Shown here: positions 25,860 to 36,055 of the stretch, piece after piece | How the letters are laid out: every line of letters starts with the position of its first letter | Numbering within the stretch: the stretch's first letter is position 1 | Assembly: GCA_046349315.1 (NCBI GenBank) | Contig: JAXMCQ010000019.1 | Coordinates: 1 to 64,000, forward strand | Length of the DNA: 64,000 bases | Origin: JAEUMG01 sp046349315 | GTDB lineage: Bacteria > Pseudomonadota > Alphaproteobacteria > Rhizobiales > Aestuariivirgaceae | Direction of reading: 5' to 3' | The notes under the pieces: generated by a model | What the model was told of the DNA's origin: nothing | The model's database searches: none | Seen by the model: the letters and a program-made list of their open reading frames with translations, nothing else | Translations under genes and position numbers: made by a program

Positions 25860-26140
25860 GGCATCGCTCCGGGCAGCCGCCGCCGCGCCCCAATCACGGC
25901 TTCCGGCTTCAAACCCTGCGTCTCGCTGAAGGCAAGGAGCAACTTTTCATCGGCAAGCAGGTAATCGAGCACTCCCGCTAGGAAAGAAGGCTCACTCGCC
26001 TGCGCCCGAAGGCTTTGCGGTGAAATCCCGCTCAACGCCAAGAAGCGCCCGAGCCGCTCCCCGTCCTCGGCGAGAAAGCCCAAGCAATTCAAGGCGATGG
26101 CCTCGGCATCGGGAGCGGATTGTGAAGTCTTGAGGGGCAT
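25853..26140 (-). CDS. DUF3572 protein
   Basis: The gene begins at ATG 26140 and gives a 95-residue product: the pattern AIALNCLGFLAEDGERLGRFLALSGISPQSLRA followed by FLAGVLDYLLADEKLLLAF is the DUF3572 signature. The longer open frame upstream crosses the divergent divK gene and is not credible as coding. The family is confined to alphaproteobacteria and is often encoded next to divK, as here (divergent, 195-base gap). The function is unknown; it is cytosolic with no membrane segment. Confidence 0.88.
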   Translation of the reverse strand: MPLKTSQSAPDAEAIALNCLGFLAEDGERLGRFLALSGISPQSLRAQASEPSFLAGVLDYLLADEKLLLAFSETQGLKPEAVIGARRRLPGAMPC

Positions 26141-26335
26141 GGGTTGCTTCAAGTTAACTAAGATCGTGCATGGCGGCCTGAAATCAAGCCTGTTAAACGC
26201 TTGGTTTACGGAATCGGATGAGACTCGGCTAAGACGCAGCGTTGGGATCTGCGGCTTCAGCGCTTGGGCGTTGGTATACAAACCCGAACAGAGAGACGCC
26301 AGCCCGTGACTTCCGCAGCGACCCAAAGGGTGGGA

Positions 26336-26740
26336 ATGATGAACACGCCGGGACCCGTCCCTGCAGCCCAGAAGACCGTCCTCGTCGTGGAGGACAATGA
26401 GCTGAATATGAAGCTCTTCCACGATCTTCTCGAGGCGCATGGCTATCGGGTCCTGCAGACGCGCGACGGTTTGTCGGCACTCGATATTGCCCGCCAGCAC
26501 ATGCCTGACCTGATCCTGATGGATATCCAGTTGCCAGAAGTTTCTGGGATCGAAGTCACCAAATGGCTCAAGGAAGATGACGACCTTCGTCGCATCCCGG
26601 TCATCGCGGTCACCGCATTCGCCATGAAGGGCGATGAGGAGAAGATTCGCGAGGGCGGCTGCGAGGCCTACATCTCGAAGCCAATCTCGGTGATGGGTTT
26701 CCTGCAGACCGTCGATAGCTTTCTGAAGGCACAGCAATGA
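26336..26740 (+). CDS. divK: Single-domain response regulator DivK
   Basis: The 134-residue receiver has KTVLVVEDNELNMKLFHDLLEAHGY, the phospho-acceptor Asp in LILMDIQLPEVSG, the switch Thr in VIAVTAFAMKGDE and the conserved Lys in AYISKPIS. ATG 26336 (next ATG 26339) follows AAAGGG; this gives a dozen residues more than usual before the domain. DivK signals through DivJ/PleC-type kinases to control CtrA and cell polarity. It overlaps pleD by four bases (ATGA), the usual alphaproteobacterial pair. Confidence 0.93.
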   Translation: MMNTPGPVPAAQKTVLVVEDNELNMKLFHDLLEAHGYRVLQTRDGLSALDIARQHMPDLILMDIQLPEVSGIEVTKWLKEDDDLRRIPVIAVTAFAMKGDEEKIREGGCEAYISKPISVMGFLQTVDSFLKAQQ

Positions 26741-28104
26741 CCGCCCGCGTACTCGTCGTCGACGACATTCTCGCCAATGTGAGATTGCTCGAAGCCAAGC
26801 TGGCGGCCGAATACTTCGAGGTGGTCACCGCGATGAACGGCGTCGATGCGCTCGAATCCGTGCAGCGCGCCAAGCCTGACATCGTGTTGCTGGACGTCAT
26901 GATGCCTGGCATCGACGGCATCGAAGTCTGCAAGCGCATCAAGTCCGATATTCAGACGCAGCACATTCCCGTCATCATGGTCACGGCGCTCGACCAGCCG
27001 GAAGACCGCGTGCGCGGCCTCGAGGCCGGGGCCGATGATTTCCTCACCAAGCCGGTGAATGACCTCTCGCTTTTCTGCCGCTTGAAAAGCCTGGTGCGGC
27101 TCAAGATGCTCACCGACGAATTGCGCGCCCGCTCGATCGGCAACGACACCATGAGTATCCTTGGCGAGGGCAGGGGTGACAACGAGATGCGGCAGGGTCG
27201 TATTCTCGTCGTCGACAACCGCGCGACCGGCGCCGAGCGCATCAAGTCGGCACTCGCTGGTCGTCACGACGTTACAGTTATCGATGATCCGCAGGCGGCT
27301 GTGGTCAATGCCGGCGAGAACGTTTACGAACTCATCATCGTCAATCTCGACATGGAGAATGTCGACGGCTTGCGCGTCTGCTCGCAATTCAAGTCGCTGG
27401 AACGCACCCGCCAGACTCCGATCCTCATCGTCGTCGATCCGGACGATCACCAGCGCCTGATGCGCGGTCTCGACATGGGCGTGAACGACTATCTCATTCG
27501 CCCAGTTGATCGCCAGGAATTGCTCGCCCGCGTCAACACGCAGGTGCGCCGCTGGCGCTACGCCGAAAAATTGCGCAACAACGTGCAAGCCTCGATCGAG
27601 ATGGCCGTCACCGATCCGCTGACCGGCCTCTATAACCGCCGCTACATGGAAGGCCAGATGGCGATGCTGGTGGACACGGCCGCCAATCGCCAGCGCTGTG
27701 TCTCGGTGATTGCGCTCGACGCCGATCACTTCAAATCCGTCAATGATACGTATGGCCATGATGTCGGCGACCGCGTCCTCCAGGAACTCGCCAACCGCAT
27801 CAAGCGCAATGTCCGGAACGTCGACATGGCCTGCCGGACCGGTGGCGAGGAATTCATCGTCGTTTTACCCGACACCGAACCGCGCCTCGCCGAAAAGATC
27901 GCCGAGCGCGTGCTGCGCGCCGTTTCCGCCAAGCCCTTCCCGACCGGTGGCAAGGCGCTACCTTTGACTGTCACCGTGTCGATCGGCGTCGCCGGCTATG
28001 AAGGATTGGGCGATCGCGCCTCTGATATCCTTAAGCGCGCCGACGAAGCGCTCTATCGTGCCAAGCACGAAGGCCGCAATCGCATCGTCTCTGCCGCAGC
28101 CTAA
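26737..28104 (+). CDS. pleD: Response regulator diguanylate cyclase PleD
   Basis: The order is REC1-REC2-GGDEF in 455 residues. REC1 keeps the phospho-acceptor Asp53 (IVLLDVMMPGIDG) and FLTKPVND. REC2 has Asn where the Asp should be (IIVNLDMENVDG), as expected for the adaptor receiver of PleD. The cyclase domain has the active-site RTGGEEFIVV. The product-inhibition I-site RNVD lies exactly five residues before GGEEF. The enzyme makes c-di-GMP on phosphorylation and drives the motile-to-sessile transition. It is translationally coupled to divK. Confidence 0.95.
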   Translation: MTARVLVVDDILANVRLLEAKLAAEYFEVVTAMNGVDALESVQRAKPDIVLLDVMMPGIDGIEVCKRIKSDIQTQHIPVIMVTALDQPEDRVRGLEAGADDFLTKPVNDLSLFCRLKSLVRLKMLTDELRARSIGNDTMSILGEGRGDNEMRQGRILVVDNRATGAERIKSALAGRHDVTVIDDPQAAVVNAGENVYELIIVNLDMENVDGLRVCSQFKSLERTRQTPILIVVDPDDHQRLMRGLDMGVNDYLIRPVDRQELLARVNTQVRRWRYAEKLRNNVQASIEMAVTDPLTGLYNRRYMEGQMAMLVDTAANRQRCVSVIALDADHFKSVNDTYGHDVGDRVLQELANRIKRNVRNVDMACRTGGEEFIVVLPDTEPRLAEKIAERVLRAVSAKPFPTGGKALPLTVTVSIGVAGYEGLGDRASDILKRADEALYRAKHEGRNRIVSAAA

Positions 28105-28107
28105 CCC

Positions 28108-29199
<1,092 letters not shown>

Positions 29200-29211
29200 T
29201 ATATTCGTCCC

Positions 29212-30069
29212 CTAGCCACGGATGGCGCCCAGCGTAAGCCCGCGAACCAGATGCTTTTGCACCAGCACACCCAGCACGATCGACGGCACTAGCGACACGA
29301 TCGCCAATGCGCTCGCCTCGCCATATTGCGCGCCCTGGAAGCTCAGGAAGGCGCGGAACACCGTCGGCAGCGTGTAGGCATTGCGGCTCGTTAGCACCAA
29401 GGCGAAGAAGAACTCCGTCCAGCAGGCGATGAAAGTGAACACGGCGGCCGCCACGATCCCAGGCGCCGCCAATGGCGCTGCCACCCGCCAGAACGATGTC
29501 CAGCGGGTACAGCCATCGACCAGCGCGGCCTCCTCGAGCGAACGCGGCATGCCGCGGAAATACGCAAACATCATCCACACCGAAACCGGCAGCGTGAACA
29601 CCGTATAGGCGAGGATCATGCCGATATGGGTGTCGTTGAGGCCGAGGGCGCGATAGTTCAGGAAGATCGGCAACACGATGGCGATCGGCGGCAGGAAGCG
29701 CTGGGACAACACCCAGAATGACAGGTGCTGGCCGCCCGTGTTGAAGCGGGCCAGGCTGTAGGCCATCAGCGTCCCGAACAGGCACGACAGGAACGTTGCC
29801 GAAATCGAGATGATGAGGCTGTTGATCAGCCCATTGAGCCCCCGATAGGCAAACATGGCGGCCGTGTAGTGCACCATTGTTGGCTTGTCGGGGAACCAGA
29901 CAGGCGGGATGGCGAGATAGTCGTCGCTCGGCTTGATGGATGTGACGAACACCCAATAGAGCGGCGCCAGGACGAAGATGATGCAAATTGCGAGAAACAC
30001 GAAACGCCAGACCGGCCTGCGCGACCGCCTCGGGCGGCGAACTGGCTTTGCAACGACATCGGCCATCAT
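29212..30069 (-). CDS. ABC importer inner-membrane permease (MalG class)
   Basis: The product is 285 residues from ATG 30069, which overlaps the stop of the preceding permease (ATGA); a much longer open frame upstream is antisense-like noise. Six hydrophobic segments are visible, starting FVFLAICIIFVLAPLYWVFVTSIK. The EAA loop LEEAALVDGCTRWTSFWRVAAPLAAPGI contacts the ATPase. It forms the membrane channel with the MalF-class permease next to it. Confidence 0.92.
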   Translation of the reverse strand: MMADVVAKPVRRPRRSRRPVWRFVFLAICIIFVLAPLYWVFVTSIKPSDDYLAIPPVWFPDKPTMVHYTAAMFAYRGLNGLINSLIISISATFLSCLFGTLMAYSLARFNTGGQHLSFWVLSQRFLPPIAIVLPIFLNYRALGLNDTHIGMILAYTVFTLPVSVWMMFAYFRGMPRSLEEAALVDGCTRWTSFWRVAAPLAAPGIVAAAVFTFIACWTEFFFALVLTSRNAYTLPTVFRAFLSFQGAQYGEASALAIVSLVPSIVLGVLVQKHLVRGLTLGAIRG

Positions 30070-30998
30070 CGCGCCTCCGCCTTGAGCAGCCGCCGCACCA
30101 GGAAGATGATCACGAGGAGGGTGAGCACCATGAAGATCCAGGCGCCCGCCGTCGCGCGCGACAGATGGAACTGCGTGAAACCGATCGTGTAGAGATAAAA
30201 AGATGCGCTGTAAGTCGTGGTGCCGGGGCCACCGCCCGTCATGATGAAGATCGTGTCGAAAAGCCTGACCGCATCGAGCAAACGGAAAGCGATGGCGAGA
30301 AAGATCATCGGCGAGATGTAGGGAAGTGTGATGTTCCAGAAGGTCATCCACGGCCCGACGCCGTCGAGCTCCGCCGCCTCATAGACATGCGGTGGGATCG
30401 CGGTCAGCCCGGCGAGCAGGATCACGAACATGAAGGGCGTCCACTGCCACACATCGGCGAGGATCAAGGCGACAAAATTCCAGGGAAATTGCGTGAGCCA
30501 CTTGATCGTTACATCGAAGCCAAGCAATTGGCTGAGCAGATAATTCGTCGGGCCGAACGGGTTGTGCAGCATCAGCACCCAGACCTGGCCGACGATGACC
30601 GGGCTGATGAAAAGTGGCACGATCAGGATTGAGATGATGACGCCTCGACCCCTGAAGGTCCTCGCCATGGCCATTGCGATCGCAAGTCCAAGGAGGAACT
30701 CGACCGACACATTGATGACCGACAGCACCACAGTGATCCAGAGCGAATATCGCGCCACCGGATCGAAGATCACTTGCGAGAAATTCTTCAGGCCGACGAA
30801 AGCGTGCCCGGGTATCTGGAAGTCGTAATTGACGAAAAGGACCCAGATCGAAAAGATTAACGGGTAGATCGAAATGGCGAGAATGAGGAGCGCCGCTGGT
30901 GCGACGAGCAGCCATTTGAACCACCTGTCGCTTTGCCGGGCCGAGGGAAAATGCCTTCCGCCGCCGATCGCCCCATTCGCCGTTGCGCTGCTTGCCAT
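30066..30998 (-). CDS. ABC importer inner-membrane permease (MalF class)
   Basis: The 310-residue product has six predicted membrane segments, starting LLVAPAALLILAISIYPLIFSIWV. The EAA loop VYEAAELDGVGPWMTFWNITLPYISPMI lies at about 210-240. This is the partner of the permease that follows it. The gap from the binding-protein gene is 99 bases and contains a GC-rich stretch without a clear terminator, so all four genes can share a transcript. Confidence 0.92.
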   Translation of the reverse strand: MASSATANGAIGGGRHFPSARQSDRWFKWLLVAPAALLILAISIYPLIFSIWVLFVNYDFQIPGHAFVGLKNFSQVIFDPVARYSLWITVVLSVINVSVEFLLGLAIAMAMARTFRGRGVIISILIVPLFISPVIVGQVWVLMLHNPFGPTNYLLSQLLGFDVTIKWLTQFPWNFVALILADVWQWTPFMFVILLAGLTAIPPHVYEAAELDGVGPWMTFWNITLPYISPMIFLAIAFRLLDAVRLFDTIFIMTGGGPGTTTYSASFYLYTIGFTQFHLSRATAGAWIFMVLTLLVIIFLVRRLLKAEAR

Positions 30999-31097
30999 CC
31001 CCGCCTAGCCGCTTTTTGTTTTTTTCGAGACGCCCCCCGGAGTCTCGCAATCGAAATAGGAAAGGGCCACCGTACGACACGGTGGCCCCGTTGCTGT

Positions 31098-32759
31098 TTA
31101 GAGTTTCACGGCCAAGCCGAGCTTTTCCACCGTGTTTGCGGCGGTCGCGCCCGGCAGCTTCAGGAACTCTACATAGAATGCCTTCTGTGAGTCGACGCCG
31201 AGATTCTCGGTGGTCGCATCCCATTCGGCCGACGCCGTCTTCAGCGCCTCCATTGGATCGGTACCGGCCCACACCGACGTGCACATGCGGTCGAGCGAGA
31301 GCTGGTAGTCCTGGGCGCCCGGCATGATCGGATCGAGCAGACCGACATTCGCCGAAGCATTGAGGTTTGCCAGATACTCCGGCGCGCTCGGGAAGAGCTG
31401 GCCATAGAGGTCCGACTTGAAGTGCGAGATGCGATATGGATCACGCAACGCATAGGGCAGCATGCAGCGGGCAAGCGACACCGGCGGCGAACAGGCCCAC
31501 TGCATGAACAGATAGGCCGCTTCGAGATTGGCCGAATCCGCCGCAAGTGCCTTGTTGAAGCCGAAGGCGTGTTCCGGATTGCCGCCGGGAACGATCGCAT
31601 AGCCGACTTTGCCGGCGATCGAAGACTGCGGAATGAACGAGATCGCCTTGTCGCTCTGCGAGTAGCCCGCGGACATGCGGCCCGTCGGCGGCCAAGAATA
31701 GATCATGGCGACCTTGCCCTGCAGCCACGCCACCCACAGCGACACGGCATCGAGTTCCTCGTTGCCGGGGATCGAGGCCTTGTTGGCGGCGATCATGTTG
31801 TTGAGCGTCTTGACGCCGATATCGTTGGCGATCGACGCCTTCATGTTGTCATCGAAGAACAGCCCACCGTTGGAGCGGAACTGCTGCATGAAGTCGAACT
31901 GGTTGCCGGGCGAGCCTGCCTTGCGGAAATGGCCCGCGCCATAGACGTTCGGCGCCATCTGGTCGGTGATGAACTGCGCGACCTGGGCATAGTCTTCCCA
32001 GGTCTTCGGCACTTCGAGCTTCTTGTTGAACTTCGCCTGGTAGGCTTCGTTCAATTTCGGATCCTCGAAGATGTCTTTGCGATAGTAGAGGGCGAACATG
32101 TCGCCATCGTCGAAGAAGCCCCAGATCTTGCCCTTGTAGGTCGGGAGTGCCTTGTAAAGCGGATGATAGTCCTCGAGATCCGCCGTATTCATGTACTTGG
32201 CGATGTAGTCGTCGAGTGGCGCGATCACGCCACCATCGGCCAACGCGGGCGTCCACTGCGGCTGCAGGTCGAGGATGTCATAGGCGCCGGACTGGGCGAT
32301 GTGTTCGGCGATCGGCTTCGAATACATGTCCGGCGAGGGCAGTTCGACCACCGTCGACTTGATGCCGGTCAACTGCTCCCACAAGGGACCTGAGAAATTG
32401 CGCGGATCGAGCCCTTGCAGGCCCGCTTCGTAGGTCATGTTGAGGTTTGCGCCGGCAAACTTCTTGGCCGCCTCCACAGCGCGGAAAGCCGAGCCGTCAG
32501 CCGGTCCTTCGGTCGAAGCCTTGAGCGCCAGGGCTTGCGCCTTGCCGAGTGGCGAATTGGGATCCTCGAGCTGCACCTTGGCCTGGGCCAGGGCGCCGCT
32601 GACGAAGGACGGCGACAGGCCGCCGCCCGCGACAGCCAGCATGCCGGCCATCTGCCCGAACCGCTTGATGAAGGTGCGCCGTGTCGGCTCACCTCTCAGC
32701 CAAGCGTCAACATCGGCGGCAAGGCCGGCGTTGAAGTCACGTCTTTCTCGTTCGTTCAT
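31098..32759 (-). CDS. Tat-exported ABC importer substrate-binding protein
   Basis: At 553 residues this is longer than typical sugar-binding proteins (about 420). The N-terminus has TRRTFIKRFGQMAGMLAVAGG (about 26-46), a good twin-arginine signal after a 25-residue soluble lead. The rest has the cluster-B (family 1) binding-protein look: YDILDLQPQWTPALADGGVIAPLDDYIAKY, IWGFFDDGDMFALYYRKDIFEDP and MIYSWPPTGRMSAGYSQSD. The ligand is unknown; a glycoside, polyol or osmolyte is possible. GGAGG precedes ATG 32759. The gene heads the four-gene import operon. Confidence 0.9.
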   Translation of the reverse strand: MNERERRDFNAGLAADVDAWLRGEPTRRTFIKRFGQMAGMLAVAGGGLSPSFVSGALAQAKVQLEDPNSPLGKAQALALKASTEGPADGSAFRAVEAAKKFAGANLNMTYEAGLQGLDPRNFSGPLWEQLTGIKSTVVELPSPDMYSKPIAEHIAQSGAYDILDLQPQWTPALADGGVIAPLDDYIAKYMNTADLEDYHPLYKALPTYKGKIWGFFDDGDMFALYYRKDIFEDPKLNEAYQAKFNKKLEVPKTWEDYAQVAQFITDQMAPNVYGAGHFRKAGSPGNQFDFMQQFRSNGGLFFDDNMKASIANDIGVKTLNNMIAANKASIPGNEELDAVSLWVAWLQGKVAMIYSWPPTGRMSAGYSQSDKAISFIPQSSIAGKVGYAIVPGGNPEHAFGFNKALAADSANLEAAYLFMQWACSPPVSLARCMLPYALRDPYRISHFKSDLYGQLFPSAPEYLANLNASANVGLLDPIMPGAQDYQLSLDRMCTSVWAGTDPMEALKTASAEWDATTENLGVDSQKAFYVEFLKLPGATAANTVEKLGLAVKL

Positions 32760-33082
32760 CTAGCTCCTCCCATGTGGCAGTCGCTCCGCGTTCGGCGGTA
32801 GCGCTCCATTTTGCGGTTTCGCGCCTGGTCCGGCCGCAGCCGGCAGGTTTCTTTTTCAGTCCACAGATTCGAAGACGCCGCAACTCGCGGCGCTTTATCA
32901 ATACTGCAGGCGTTTCTTGGCTTCCGTCAACTGTACAGCTTTGTAATGTTTGGGCCTTCGACCTCGAGATGGTTAGCAAGCGTCTGTCCATACCGTGCAA
33001 ATGTCGGTATCCTTGCCCGGAGTGTAGCGTCAACACGACGACGGGGGTCTACCTTGATTGAATCACATCATTGGAATGCCGT
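32760..33082. other. Divergent intergenic region between importer and SLC13 genes
   Basis: These 323 bases separate two divergent operons and hold no believable gene. Two short hairpins are visible: CCGGC-CGCA-GCCGG at 32830-32843, next to a T-rich run, and CGCCGC-AACTC-GCGGCG at 32876-32892. The half of the region nearest the permease gene (about 32900-33080) is less GC-rich than its surroundings and probably contains its promoter. No operator could be assigned. Confidence 0.4.
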
Positions 33083-34918
33083 ATGAACAACCAGCTTGCT
33101 CTCGTCCTGCTGATGCTCGCGGCATCTGTCGCGATGTTCGTGATGAACCGGCCGCGCATGGATGCTGTGGCCCTGCTCATGCTGACTTTGATGCCCTTTA
33201 CCGGCGTCATCACCATGAACGAGGCACTGGCAGGCTTTAGCGATTCCTCCGTTGTTCTGATCGCTGCACTGTTCGTGATCGGCGCGGGATTGACGCGAAC
33301 TGGGATCGCCCGCCGCCTGGGCGACTGGCTCAATGCCAAGGCGGGGTCCGGAGAATCGCGCCTGATCGTCATGTTGATGGGGTCGGTGGCGGCACTCGGC
33401 TCATTGATGAGCTCGACGGCCGTGGTGGCGATCTTCATTCCCGTCGCCCTGCGCATTTCGCAGAGTCGCGGCATGGCGCCCGGCCGCCTGATGATGCCCT
33501 TGAGCGTCGCCGCCCTGATCAGCGGCATGCTGACCTTGGTCGCCACTGCGCCCAATCTGGTGGTCAATGCCGAATTGATGCGCCAGGGTGCCGAGGGCTT
33601 CAACTTCTTCAGTTTCACGCCCTTCGGCCTGCCCATCCTGGTACTCGGCATCATCTATATGCTGTTTGCGCGTCGGCTGCTTGCCGACAGGCCGGCGGCC
33701 GAAGTCGGTGCAGCGGCGCGGCCAAGCTTGCGCACCTGGATCGAGCGCTATCGCCTTGCCGACCGCGAACAGCGCCTTGTTGTGACGCAGGCCTCCTCGC
33801 TCGCCGGCAAGCGCTGCGGCGATATCATGGGCCGCATTCCCGGCGTCTATCTGTTGGGCATCGAACGCGGCAGTGGATTGTCGCTCAAAGTGCTACGCCC
33901 CGACCCCCAGACCGTCATCGAGATGGGCGACGTACTTCTCGTCGATGCCGAGATCGCGCCGTCCGAACTCGCCAAATTGCGCAGCGATTTCGCGCTGGAC
34001 GCGCGCCCGCTTGCCGATGGCACGGATTACTTCTCCGACCGCTCGCAGGATCTCGGCATGGTCGAAGTCATCCTGCCGGCGGACTCGGCCTTCATTGGCC
34101 AGACCATCGAGGAAGCCCAGTTTCGTACCCGTTACGGATTGACGGTTATCGGACTGCGCCACGGCGACACCGTCGTTCCGCAGGCTATCCGACAGGAGCG
34201 CCTGAAGCTCGGCGACACCTTGTTGCTCGCAGGCTTCTGGTCGGACATCCGCAAGCTTCAGACCGACACGCACGATCTCGTCGTTCTGAGCATGCCCGCC
34301 GAATTCGAGGAAATTCTGCCCGCGGCTAGCCGCGCGCCGTACGCGCTCGCCGTGCTCGGGCTCGTCGTCGTGCTGATGGCAACCGGCATCGTACCGAACG
34401 TACAGGCGGCCTTGATCGGCTGTCTGCTGATGGGGCTCTTCGCCTGCGTCGATTTCAACAGCGCCTATGGCTCCATCAGCTGGAAGACGATCGTGCTGAT
34501 CGTCGGCATGCTGCCCTTCTCGCTGGCGCTGCAGCGCACCGGCGGCGTCGACCTCGCCGCGGACGCCGTTGTTCATTTTGTTGGCGAGTCATCGCCGCGT
34601 ATCATAATCGCGACATTGTTCGTCATCACCGCAGCACTCGGCCTCTTCATTTCCAATACCGCAACCGCCGTGTTGATGGCTCCCGTCGCCCTGGCGATTG
34701 CCAAGGATTTGGGCATGTCGCCTTATCCCTTTGCCATGATCATCGCGCTCGCCGCATCGACCGCCTTCATGACGCCGATCTCTTCGCCGGTGAACACGCT
34801 TGTGGTCGGTCCCGGGCAATACAGCTTTGGCGACTTCGTGAAGGTCGGCGTGCCGTTCTCGATCGTCGTCGCCATTGTCTGCGTGATCCTGGTGCCGATT
34901 CTCTTGCCCTTCCACTAG
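33083..34918 (+). CDS. SLC13/DASS-type permease with two TrkA-C domains
   Basis: The 611-residue membrane protein starts at ATG 33083; TTG 33071 is less likely. Hydrophobic segments flank a soluble centre that contains two TrkA-C-like domains (about 225-300 and 325-390, e.g. LKVLRPDPQTVIEMGDVLLVDAE and RQERLKLGDTLLLAGF). The membrane halves carry the repeated signature blocks LMSSTAVVAIFIPVAL and FISNTATAVLMAPVAL. Family members move dicarboxylates, sulfate or other anions with sodium. The glutaminase and amidase genes downstream suggest a carboxylate or amino-acid-like substrate, which is inference. Confidence 0.9.
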   Translation: MNNQLALVLLMLAASVAMFVMNRPRMDAVALLMLTLMPFTGVITMNEALAGFSDSSVVLIAALFVIGAGLTRTGIARRLGDWLNAKAGSGESRLIVMLMGSVAALGSLMSSTAVVAIFIPVALRISQSRGMAPGRLMMPLSVAALISGMLTLVATAPNLVVNAELMRQGAEGFNFFSFTPFGLPILVLGIIYMLFARRLLADRPAAEVGAAARPSLRTWIERYRLADREQRLVVTQASSLAGKRCGDIMGRIPGVYLLGIERGSGLSLKVLRPDPQTVIEMGDVLLVDAEIAPSELAKLRSDFALDARPLADGTDYFSDRSQDLGMVEVILPADSAFIGQTIEEAQFRTRYGLTVIGLRHGDTVVPQAIRQERLKLGDTLLLAGFWSDIRKLQTDTHDLVVLSMPAEFEEILPAASRAPYALAVLGLVVVLMATGIVPNVQAALIGCLLMGLFACVDFNSAYGSISWKTIVLIVGMLPFSLALQRTGGVDLAADAVVHFVGESSPRIIIATLFVITAALGLFISNTATAVLMAPVALAIAKDLGMSPYPFAMIIALAASTAFMTPISSPVNTLVVGPGQYSFGDFVKVGVPFSIVVAIVCVILVPILLPFH

Positions 34919-34932
34919 ATGGCGTAAGCGCA

Positions 34933-35931
34933 ATGAAGAGCGACTTCAGGAACGTCTCGACTGGCCATTTGCCGAAGTCTGAGAGTATCGAACAAATCCT
35001 GCGCGAGGCCTATGAAGACGCGCGGACCGACGACGGCGGCGAGAACTCGCAAGTCTACCCGGCTCTGGCGCGCATGCCGCGTGATCTCTTCGGCCTTTGC
35101 ATGGTCAGTGCATCGGGGCGTGCCTACGCGGCGGGCAACGTCGACCACGAATTCTCGATCATGAGCGTCTCCAAGCCCTTCATCTTCGCGCTCGTCTGCG
35201 AATTGATCGGACCCGATGAAGCCCGCGCCAAGCTCGGCGCCAATGCGACAGGGCGCGCCTTCAATTCATTGGCCGGGATCGAGGCCATGCCGGGCGGCAT
35301 CACTAATCCCATGGTCAATGCCGGCGCCATTGCCACCACCAGCCTCGTTCCCGGCACCAACAGCGACGCGAAGTGGAATTTCATCCGCCACGGCCTGTCG
35401 CGCTTTGCCGGACGCGAGCTCGCCCTCAATGACGAAGTCTATGCCTCTGCTACCGAGACCAATTTCCGCAACCGTTCGATCGCCTGGATGCTGGAGAGTT
35501 CGGGCGCGATCTACTGCGAGCCATTGGAGGCCGTCGCGCTCTACACCCGCCAGTGCTCGCTCAATGTGAGCGCCCGCGATCTCGCGGTCATGGGCGCAAC
35601 CCTCGCCGATGGCGGCGTCAACCCGGTGAATGGCGAGCGCGTGGTCAGCGCCGCGGTGTGCCATTACGCCCTGGCCGTCATGGCGACGGCCGGGCTTTAC
35701 GAAACCTCCGGTGACTGGCTTTACGAGGTTGGCCTGCCGGGCAAGAGCGGCATTGGCGGCGGCATTGTTACCGTGTCACCGGGGAAGGGCGGCATTGGCG
35801 CCTTCGCCCCGCCACTGGACAAGGCTGGAAACAGCGTTAAGGCCCAGCGCGCCACGCGTTTTCTGTCCCAGCGTCTCGGCATGGACCTTTTTGTCTCAAC
35901 CCCGGCGATCGGCGGAACCCCGGCCTCGTAA
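34933..35931 (+). CDS. glsA: Glutaminase A
   Basis: Glutaminase converts glutamine to glutamate and ammonia. The 332-residue protein has the serine-dependent catalytic pair S78-V-S-K81 (FSIMSVSKPFIF). It also has SLAGIEAMPGGITNPMVNAGAIATTSLVPG, a conserved Tyr/Asn network (YASATETNFRNRSIAWML), and the C-terminal GIGGGIVTVSPGKGGIGAFAPPLD. The gene begins 15 bases after the SLC13 stop, so it is probably co-transcribed. A short hairpin CTGCCG-TAG-CGGCAG at 35968-35982 lies after the stop. Confidence 0.92.
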   Translation: MKSDFRNVSTGHLPKSESIEQILREAYEDARTDDGGENSQVYPALARMPRDLFGLCMVSASGRAYAAGNVDHEFSIMSVSKPFIFALVCELIGPDEARAKLGANATGRAFNSLAGIEAMPGGITNPMVNAGAIATTSLVPGTNSDAKWNFIRHGLSRFAGRELALNDEVYASATETNFRNRSIAWMLESSGAIYCEPLEAVALYTRQCSLNVSARDLAVMGATLADGGVNPVNGERVVSAAVCHYALAVMATAGLYETSGDWLYEVGLPGKSGIGGGIVTVSPGKGGIGAFAPPLDKAGNSVKAQRATRFLSQRLGMDLFVSTPAIGGTPAS

Positions 35932-36055
35932 TTGCATTAGGTTCCCGCGTCCTATGGCCTCAATGAACTGCCGTAGCGGCAGCCCTTACATTGCCATAGC
36001 CGCACACAGGCGGTTAGACTGAACCCCGAATCTGAAACGATCTGAAAGTCCCTAA

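Noticed and set aside
26141..26335. CtrA-box candidate (TAAA-N7-TTTA on the minus strand, about 26193-26209) upstream of divK
   Set aside because: divK is CtrA-controlled in some alphaproteobacteria, but the match to TTAA-N7-TTAA is imperfect in both halves, so I did not list it as a site.
31422..32393. A 323-codon plus-strand frame
   Set aside because: It mirrors the codons of the substrate-binding protein gene in antisense and has no motif or start signal.
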